From an uncultured Acholeplasmataceae bacterium (lineage in GTDB: Bacteria > Bacillota_I > Bacilli_A > Acholeplasmatales > Acholeplasmataceae), in NCBI GenBank assembly GCA_937983315.1, contig CALKAH010000400.1:1-11349 (forward strand): a stretch of 11,349 nt of DNA, written 5' to 3'. Both the position numbers and the translations under genes were made by a program. The stretch's first letter is position 1, and each line of letters starts with the position of its first letter. The notes below the pieces were generated by a model. The model saw only the letters and a list, made by a program, of their open reading frames with translations. It was not told the DNA's origin and searched no databases. This document shows, piece by piece, positions 5,838 to 11,349 of the stretch.

Positions 5838-6490
5838 TGGAAGGCATCATTTACAAGGTACAACCTTACCAAGAACACGGAAGGTTACTGTTCACCTATA
5901 CCCCACAAGGGAAGGTAACACTCCTTGCACAAGGTTCTCAAAAACTCAATCAAGCAAGTCGCATTTTAGCCCAATACTTAACAAAAATCACCTTTAAAGA
6001 AGGAAACAAGTCGTTTTTAAAACTTCAAGAAGGTGTGATTATCGATGATTTTGCAGCGATTAAATCAGATTTCAGCCATACAAAGTCAGCTGCACTCATG
6101 CTTGAGATCATCGATCACCTCGTCGTTGACAATGCCGATCATGAGCGTATCTTTCATGAACTGGATCTTGCACTCCATGGGCATGATATCGAACTTTGTT
6201 CACTATCCTTTACGATCAAAATGACTGATATTTTAGGATATGGACTTGATCTCACGCCTGATGGACGACCACTCAAAGGTTTATCGATCACACAAGGACG
6301 ACTCATCTATCACGATGAGGTAGATCCTATTGATATTTCATTATCCGATGCAGTAGGGATTCTTAAATTGATGAGAATGCCTTATGCGTTACTGACTGAA
6401 GATCTCAAGATATATCTTGATGCAGCGAAAAACTTTATTTCAAAATACTATGACTATCATTTACAAACAACACTAAAAAATCTACAATAG
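5837..6490 (+). CDS. recO: DNA repair protein RecO, zinc-finger cysteines absent
   Basis: RecO binds single-stranded DNA and SSB and, with RecR, loads RecA for recombinational repair. It is assigned from its N-terminal OB-fold wording (MEGIIYKVQPYQEHGRLLFTY), the LTKITFKEGN segment, the helical C-terminal half with ILGYGLDL, and its position directly after era. At 217 residues it is shorter than the usual 240-250. In many Bacillota homologues the segment after GYxPxL carries a CxxC...CxxC zinc site. Here that stretch reads LTPDGRPLKG and has no cysteine; the protein's only cysteine lies earlier, in ELCSLSF. GAGGA at 5826-5830 is the ribosome site, and the ATG overlaps the era TAA by one base. 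Confidence is lower than for its neighbours because RecO is poorly conserved. Confidence 0.8.
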   Translation: MEGIIYKVQPYQEHGRLLFTYTPQGKVTLLAQGSQKLNQASRILAQYLTKITFKEGNKSFLKLQEGVIIDDFAAIKSDFSHTKSAALMLEIIDHLVVDNADHERIFHELDLALHGHDIELCSLSFTIKMTDILGYGLDLTPDGRPLKGLSITQGRLIYHDEVDPIDISLSDAVGILKLMRMPYALLTEDLKIYLDAAKNFISKYYDYHLQTTLKNLQ

Positions 6491-6510
6491 ACATTAAAGG
6501 ATGTGCTCAC

Positions 6511-7881
6511 ATGGTTACCCTCGATCAGATTGTACAATATGCCAAGACAACAGGTTATATCTTCCAAGGTAGTGAACTCTATGGTGGCTTAGCCAACACA
6601 TGGGATTATGGTCCCCTTGGAAGTTTACTGAAAAAGAATATTAAAGAAGCATGGATAAAAAAATTCCAACGCGAAAACCCTTATAACGTGCTTTTGGATA
6701 GCTCGATTTTAATGAACTCTGAAGTCTGGAAAGCTTCAGGACATGTCGGTGGATTTTCTGATCCATTGACTGAATGTAAGAGTTGTAATAACCGTTTTCG
6801 TGCGGACAAACTGATTGAAGATCACGATAAAAACGTTCATCCCGATGGATGGAAGACCGATCAGATGTATCAGTACTTAGTTGAACACAAAGTGACATGC
6901 CCTAATTGTGGTAAGTCAGACTGGCTGCCTATTCGTGCATTTAACATGATGTTTCAAACCTATCAAGGCGTAGTCTTAGAACAGGCTAATCAAATTTATC
7001 TGCGTCCTGAAACCGCGCAAGGTATCTTTGTTCAATTCAAAAATATCCAACGTACAACACGAAGAAAAATCCCTTTTGGAGTATGTCAAGTTGGTAAATC
7101 ATTTCGCAATGAGATTACACCAGGAAACTTCATCTTTAGAACACGTGAGTTTGAACAGATGGAACTCGAATTCTTCTGTAAACCAGGAACAGAACTTGAG
7201 TGGTTTAAATACTGGAAAGCGTTCTGCATGGATTGGTTAGTTAGCTTAGGTTTAAATAAGGAATCGTTAGCCTTTGATGATCATAAACCAGAAGCACTTT
7301 CCCATTATTCAAATGCGACCACCGACATTCGTTATCAATTCCCATGGGGATTTGATGAACTGTGGGGGATTGCATCGCGGACTGACTACGATTTAAAAGC
7401 CCATCAAAATCATTCAGGTGAGAACTTAACGTATCTCGATCCTGATAATAATGAGCGCTATCTTCCTTATGTCATTGAACCATCTGTAGGTGTTGAGCGT
7501 TTAGTCTTAGCCTTCTTAACTAATGGTTATGATGAAGAAACACTTGAATCAGGTGACATTCGTCAAGTCTTGCACATTCATCCTGCACTTGCTCCTTATA
7601 AAGCCGCTGTGCTTCCACTGATGAAGAAAGAACATAGTGAAAAAGCATTTGAAGTCTATCAAGAACTTGCAAAGTATTTTGATGTGACCTATGACGAGAC
7701 ACAAAACATTGGTAAACGTTATCGCAGACAAGATGCAATCGGAACCTATCTTTGCATCACCATTGACCACGACACCATGCAAGATGGCACAGTGACCGTG
7801 AGAAATCGTGATACAATGGCACAAGTTCGAGTTGCCATTAACGATTTAAGAGGTTATATTGAAAAAGAGATCGCCTTTTAA
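6511..7881 (+). CDS. glyQS: Glycyl-tRNA synthetase, single-chain dimeric type
   Basis: This class II enzyme charges tRNA-Gly with glycine using ATP in the cytoplasm. The 456 residues are typical of the alpha2 form found in several Bacillota, mollicutes, archaea and eukaryotes. The N-terminus GYIFQGSELYGGLANTWDYGPLG is diagnostic. Two CxxC pairs (C89/C92 and C130/C133) form a probable zinc site. Motif 2 contains FRNEI at 198-202 and RTREFEQ at 210-216, and motif 3 EPSVGVERL starts at 323. The C-terminal anticodon-binding domain begins around residue 350 (QVLHIHPALAPYK). In B. subtilis this locus encodes the two-subunit glyQ-glyS form instead. AAAGGAT at 6496-6502 is the ribosome site. No promoter or T-box leader fits in the 20-base gap after recO. 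Confidence 0.95.
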   Translation: MVTLDQIVQYAKTTGYIFQGSELYGGLANTWDYGPLGSLLKKNIKEAWIKKFQRENPYNVLLDSSILMNSEVWKASGHVGGFSDPLTECKSCNNRFRADKLIEDHDKNVHPDGWKTDQMYQYLVEHKVTCPNCGKSDWLPIRAFNMMFQTYQGVVLEQANQIYLRPETAQGIFVQFKNIQRTTRRKIPFGVCQVGKSFRNEITPGNFIFRTREFEQMELEFFCKPGTELEWFKYWKAFCMDWLVSLGLNKESLAFDDHKPEALSHYSNATTDIRYQFPWGFDELWGIASRTDYDLKAHQNHSGENLTYLDPDNNERYLPYVIEPSVGVERLVLAFLTNGYDEETLESGDIRQVLHIHPALAPYKAAVLPLMKKEHSEKAFEVYQELAKYFDVTYDETQNIGKRYRRQDAIGTYLCITIDHDTMQDGTVTVRNRDTMAQVRVAINDLRGYIEKEIAF

Positions 7882-7899
7882 AAGAAAGGAAGGGCAGAC

Positions 7900-9642
7900 A
7901 TGGATGATAAACTCATTGAACTGATAAATGAGAAAACACCCATCGTTGATTTAGTCAGCGAATACGTTTCGTTGCAAAAAAAGGGTAAAAACTTTGCTGG
8001 TCTCTGCCCATTCCATCAGGAAAAAACGCCAAGTTTTTTCGTTTCACCAGAAAAAAACTTTTGTAAATGCTACGGATGTGGTGAAGGTGGAACACCCATC
8101 AATTTCTTAAGAAAGATTAAAAATATCTCGTTTGAAGAAGCTGCACTTGAACTTGCTGATCGAGCAGGGATTGAAGTTAAAGACCGAAAAGTAAAAAAAG
8201 AACTCTACGAAAAAGAATATGCCCTCATGCAAGAGGTTGCTAATTTCTATGAGTTCAACTTGACCCATAGTGAAAAGGGTAGTGAAGCTATTCGATATCT
8301 TTACAATCGCCAGATGTCTGATGAAGCCATCAAACACTTTAGATTGGGGTATGCCCCTAGCTTTGGAAGCTCTGTCTATCAACTTTTAAAAAATAAAGGT
8401 TACCAAGTGTCTGACATGATTAAACTGGGTGTCGTTAAACAAAACGACCAAGGTGAGTATTATGACCTCTTTGCTGATCGCATCATGTTTCCAATCACCG
8501 ATCCTAAAGGACATGTCGTTGGATTTTCAGGAAGAACAATGAATAAAGATGAGACTGTCAAATACATGAACTCTCCTGAAACACTCATCTTTAAAAAAGG
8601 ACGATTGCTTTATCATTTATATGAAGCCCTTCAAGATATCAGAAAAGAGAAACAAGTGGTTCTCTATGAAGGTTTCTTCGATGTCATTTCATCGTATGGA
8701 GCAGGGATTAGGCATGGGATAGCAACCATGGGGACATCACTCACGAAAGAGCAGGCTCGATTAATCAAAAGCGTATCGCCATCTGTTTTGATCGCTTACG
8801 ATGGTGACCAAGCAGGACTTAGTGCTGCTGATCATGCCATTCCCATCATGGATCAAGAAGGTCTTAAAGTAGAAGTCTTAACGATTCCTGAAAAAATGGA
8901 TCCTGATGATTTTATTACATCCTATGGACCAGAAGCTTATGAAAAGCTATTTGGTGAATATACCGAAGACAGTTTTCAATTTCGGTATCGCTATTATCGC
9001 ATGGGCAAAAATTTAACCAATGCGAACGATTTAAAAAGTTACATTCAACAGGTTCGAAACATGGTTCAATCTGTTGATCCATCGATCCGTGCATTCTATT
9101 ACAATAGATTAGCAACAGAATTCCAAATTCCTATCGAAGAACTTGGCATTAAGCCACTACCTAAAAAGATTGAACCTATCAAGATTCCTGCCAAAGAAAG
9201 ACCGAAAACAACCAATAAGTATGAGATGGCAGAACGTTATCTCATCATGGCCATGATGCAAGATCGTGCATGGAGCGAACTCATCATGAGTAAACTGAGA
9301 TCCAATGATTTTGCAGACCCCATCTTAGCATCGATACGGATTCAAATCGAGCACCTTTATGAAGATCATGAAAAGCTTACACCTGAAGAGATTTTATCAA
9401 GTTTAACGAGTGATCAACGTGAGGTGATGGAAAAGAGTATCTTAAAGGATGCTATTTGGAAAAAAGGGAAACCTGTGGAAGAAAAAGATGTATTAGAAGA
9501 TATAGAAACACTTTATGAAGCTAGCGATAAACGACGTTTAGATGAACTCAATCAACGGCTTCAACAAGAGTATGACCCCGTGCTCGCGAAAGAACGCGAT
9601 GCACTCAAGATAAGATTAGTTGATAAAACCAAGGAGGATTAA
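7900..9642 (+). CDS. dnaG: DNA primase DnaG
   Basis: DnaG makes the RNA primers for lagging-strand replication and works with the DnaB-type helicase. The 580 residues show all expected parts. The N-terminal CHC2 zinc domain has ligands C36, H39, C57 and C60 within [18 protein letters not shown] and CYGCGEGG. The TOPRIM catalytic core has EGFFD at 257-261 and DGD at 301-303 within [17 protein letters not shown]. The C-terminal helicase-binding region, from about residue 440, is weakly conserved, as usual. AAAGGAAGG at 7885-7893 supports the start. The 18-base gap from glyQS suggests one transcript. The last codons hold the rpoD ribosome site. B. subtilis has ccpN and yqfL between the gly genes and dnaG; they are missing here. 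Confidence 0.96.
   Translation: MDDKLIELINEKTPIVDLVSEYVSLQKKGKNFAGLCPFHQEKTPSFFVSPEKNFCKCYGCGEGGTPINFLRKIKNISFEEAALELADRAGIEVKDRKVKKELYEKEYALMQEVANFYEFNLTHSEKGSEAIRYLYNRQMSDEAIKHFRLGYAPSFGSSVYQLLKNKGYQVSDMIKLGVVKQNDQGEYYDLFADRIMFPITDPKGHVVGFSGRTMNKDETVKYMNSPETLIFKKGRLLYHLYEALQDIRKEKQVVLYEGFFDVISSYGAGIRHGIATMGTSLTKEQARLIKSVSPSVLIAYDGDQAGLSAADHAIPIMDQEGLKVEVLTIPEKMDPDDFITSYGPEAYEKLFGEYTEDSFQFRYRYYRMGKNLTNANDLKSYIQQVRNMVQSVDPSIRAFYYNRLATEFQIPIEELGIKPLPKKIEPIKIPAKERPKTTNKYEMAERYLIMAMMQDRAWSELIMSKLRSNDFADPILASIRIQIEHLYEDHEKLTPEEILSSLTSDQREVMEKSILKDAIWKKGKPVEEKDVLEDIETLYEASDKRRLDELNQRLQQEYDPVLAKERDALKIRLVDKTKED
9631..9637 (+). promoter_or_regulatory. Ribosome binding site that fixes the rpoD start
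   Basis: AAGGAGG overlaps the last codons of dnaG and lies six bases before the ATG at 9644. The in-frame upstream ATG at 9620 lacks a comparable site and would add eight residues not seen in the family. Confidence 0.88.
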
Positions 9643-9643
9643 C

Positions 9644-10906
9644 ATGGACCGTGAGAAGATCATTGCCCAATTGATCAAAAAAGCTGGAAAAGACAAATTC
9701 TTGAATCAAGATGATGTAATCCAGTATGCTGATCCCAATAGTGAAGACTATTATGAAATTGAAAAGGCGCTATTAAACGAGGATATCGATATCATTGCAC
9801 TCGATGAAGTTGAAGAGGAAGAAGAGGAAGAAATCAAGAGCGAAGAACTTGAAATCGAAGAAGATGATGAACCTGATTTTGATCTTGAAGATGTAGAACC
9901 GGATGATCTCTCTTTATCAGGTCTCGAAGTTGAAGAGGAAGAACTCATCAACATCGAGTCGATCGCATCCACCATTAAAATCGATGATCCTGTTCGGATG
10001 TATTTAAAAGAAATCGGCCAAATCCCCCTTCTCAATCAAGAAGATGAAAAGAAATATGCGGTTGCCGTATCGTATGGACGTTATGCGAAAGAACAGCTCG
10101 ATGAAGTCGAATCAGGTAGCCTTTCTTTACCCGATAAAGATGTTGAAGAACTCAAGCGAGCAGTAGATAAAGCTCAACATGCTAAAAACAAGCTTGTAGA
10201 AGCGAACTATCGTTTAGTTGTCTCGATTGCAAAGCGTTATGTTGGTCGTGGTCTTCTTTTCTTAGATCTTATCCAAGAAGGTAACATGGGACTCATGCGT
10301 GCTGTTGATAAGTTTGATTACGAAAAAGGATTTAAGTTCTCCACCTATGCAACATGGTGGATTCGTCAAGCGATTACGCGTGCCGTTGCTGACCAAGCGC
10401 GGACGATTCGTATTCCGGTTCACATGGTTGAAACGATCAATAAAATGATTCGTATTCAGCGTCAACTTATTCAAGATTTAGGAAGAGAACCATCTTTAGA
10501 AGAAATAGCAACCAAGATGGGGATTACACCAGAAAAGGTTCAAAACATTCAACGTATTGCCAAAGAACCTATCTCATTAGAAGCTCATGTCGGTGAAGAA
10601 GAAGACTCATCATTGGGTGACTTTATCAGTGATCCGAATGCACTCACCCCTCATGAATATATGCTTCAAGAAATGGTCAAGCAAACCTTAGATGAAGTCT
10701 TGGAAACCTTAACTGATCGTGAAGAAAAAGTATTACGTTTGCGTTATGGTCTATTCGATGGTAAAAACCATACCCTCGAAGAAGTGGGACGTGAATTTGG
10801 CGTTACCCGTGAACGTATCCGTCAAATCGAAGCGAAAGCACTCCGTAAACTGAGAAGCCCATCTCGTCAAAATAAACTTCGCGAATTCTATTATGGTAAG
10901 AAATAA
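9644..10906 (+). CDS. rpoD: RNA polymerase primary sigma factor (SigA/RpoD)
   Basis: This is the housekeeping sigma factor that directs RNA polymerase to promoters such as the TTGACA/TATAAT sites in this window. The 420 residues are a little longer than B. subtilis SigA. Region 1.1 at the N-terminus is followed by a long acidic stretch (about residues 50-90, with a run of seven glutamates). Region 1.2 ([17 protein letters not shown]) follows. Region 2 starts near N188 and contains the melting and -10 recognition segment [10 protein letters not shown] at 234-243. Region 3 lies around 270-330, and region 4.2 has the -35 reading helix [19 protein letters not shown] from 386. It starts one base after the dnaG stop, the classical primase-sigma pairing, and overlaps trmK by 14 bases. 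Confidence 0.97.
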   Translation: MDREKIIAQLIKKAGKDKFLNQDDVIQYADPNSEDYYEIEKALLNEDIDIIALDEVEEEEEEEIKSEELEIEEDDEPDFDLEDVEPDDLSLSGLEVEEEELINIESIASTIKIDDPVRMYLKEIGQIPLLNQEDEKKYAVAVSYGRYAKEQLDEVESGSLSLPDKDVEELKRAVDKAQHAKNKLVEANYRLVVSIAKRYVGRGLLFLDLIQEGNMGLMRAVDKFDYEKGFKFSTYATWWIRQAITRAVADQARTIRIPVHMVETINKMIRIQRQLIQDLGREPSLEEIATKMGITPEKVQNIQRIAKEPISLEAHVGEEEDSSLGDFISDPNALTPHEYMLQEMVKQTLDEVLETLTDREEKVLRLRYGLFDGKNHTLEEVGREFGVTRERIRQIEAKALRKLRSPSRQNKLREFYYGKK

Positions 10907-11304
10907 AAGGCTTACGTTTCTCGCATCACTCATCAAGGACTATCCGGTTGTCTGTGATATCGGTAGTGATCACGGATATGTCTTGGAAATGGCCTTTAAA
11001 ACAGGAACAATCCAAAAAGGGATTGCTACTGATGTGCGAGACATGCCCTTACAATCAGCCATGAAAACATTAGAGAACTATCCGGTAAGAGCCATCTTGT
11101 CGGATGGTTTTTTGGCTATTGATGAGCCCTTTGATGCTGCAGTTGTCGCGGGTATGGGTGCACACTTGATTGCTGAGATCATGGAACATGCACCGCATCA
11201 TAAGGCCATATACGTCTTACAAGCCAATGACAAAATCGCCTATTTAAGAGATCGATTAATCACACTCGGTTTTCAGATCATCGATGAGCATGTTATTCAT
11301 GATC
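10893..11304 (+). CDS. trmK: tRNA (adenine-22-N1)-methyltransferase TrmK, 3'-truncated
   Basis: TrmK methylates N1 of A22 in tRNA using S-adenosylmethionine. About 137 native residues remain of a family that usually runs to about 220-240. The Rossmann SAM site is [10 protein letters not shown] at about residues 21-30, followed by the catalytic-face block [15 protein letters not shown] and [15 protein letters not shown]. All resemble B. subtilis YqfN/TrmK, which also follows sigA. The start lies inside rpoD with no clear ribosome site, so translation is probably coupled. The native gene is cut by the contig end. The frame runs on to a TAG at 11337-11339, but those last residues (IGRASCRERV) are translated adapter. 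The base pair AG at 11305-11306 could be native or adapter. A Nif3-like gene would be expected downstream. Confidence 0.88.
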
Positions 11305-11349
11305 AGATCGGAAGAGCGTCGTGTAGGGAAAGAGTGTAGATCTCGGTGG
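11305..11349 (-). other. Illumina TruSeq universal adapter (reverse complement), not genomic
   Basis: The stretch begins agatcggaagagcgtcgtgt and continues into the rest of the reverse-complemented universal adapter. It is the exact reverse complement of bases 2-46. This is the sequence a second read shows when it runs past a short insert. It carries the false end of the trmK frame and should be trimmed. Confidence 0.98.

Noticed and set aside
6126..6153. TTGACA in recO with a possible TATCTT -10 box
   Set aside because: The -10 match is poor, it lies deep inside a gene and no start region follows it at a useful distance.
6491..6510. A T-box or other riboswitch before the glycyl-tRNA synthetase
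   Set aside because: The gap from recO is only 20 bases, far too short for a T-box leader.
9751..10035. A serine-rich reading frame on the minus strand across the start of rpoD
   Set aside because: It is the mirror of the gaa/gag-rich acidic tract, with no ribosome site or family features. It is a shadow of rpoD.
1..11349. A CRISPR array, transposon, phage or new defence system
   Set aside because: There are no spaced direct repeats, transposase or integrase frames, and no tRNA genes. Every stretch is explained by conserved housekeeping or iron-uptake genes and short regulatory gaps.

Overview
This window is a short contig from a low-GC, Gram-positive-type bacterium (Bacillota). It holds two cut genes at its ends and eleven complete genes between them. 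The gene order is a compressed version of the Bacillus subtilis block yqeU(rsmE)-rpsU-phoH-ybeY-cdd-era-recO-gly-dnaG-sigA-trmK. Strong AGGAGG-type ribosome sites, TTGACA/TATAAT promoters, a lipoprotein signal and no sporulation genes fit this. Several members of the B. subtilis block are absent: pgpH/yqfF, dgkA, ccpN/yqfL and the sporulation genes before phoH. A single-chain glycyl-tRNA synthetase replaces glyQ-glyS, and RecO has no zinc-finger cysteines. That points to a reduced or deep-branching lineage near Erysipelotrichia, Acholeplasma or Izemoplasma; this placement is inference. UGA acts as a stop in two genes, so the Mycoplasma/Spiroplasma code is unlikely.

Both ends are not biological. 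Bases 1-46 are the Illumina TruSeq universal (P5) adapter, and bases 11305-11349 are the reverse complement of 45 of those bases. The native sequence is 47-11304. The apparent 45-base inverted terminal repeat and the last ten residues of the final reading frame (IGRASCRERV) are library artefacts.

Region 47-1757 is the end of a siderophore-iron uptake operon: a 5'-truncated YclP-type ATPase and a YclQ-type binding lipoprotein, closed by a terminator. The lipoprotein start looks damaged or slippery at an A6 run (713-718). Region 1779-2102 is secG with its own promoter and terminator. Region 2120-3092 holds rsmE, then rpsU with its own strong promoter (its -35 box covers the rsmE stop codon) and a terminator.

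Region 3147-11304 is a probable nine-gene operon: phoH, ybeY, cdd, era, recO, glyQS, dnaG, rpoD and trmK. Gaps are short or negative, and no internal terminator was seen. It groups ribosome maturation (YbeY, Era, probably PhoH), pyrimidine salvage (Cdd), recombinational repair (RecO), glycyl-tRNA charging, replication priming (DnaG), the housekeeping sigma factor and a tRNA methyltransferase.

I found no convincing undescribed system. The observations most worth checking are the adapter ends, the lipoprotein frameshift, the zinc-less RecO, the altered RsmE motif and the compressed operon.
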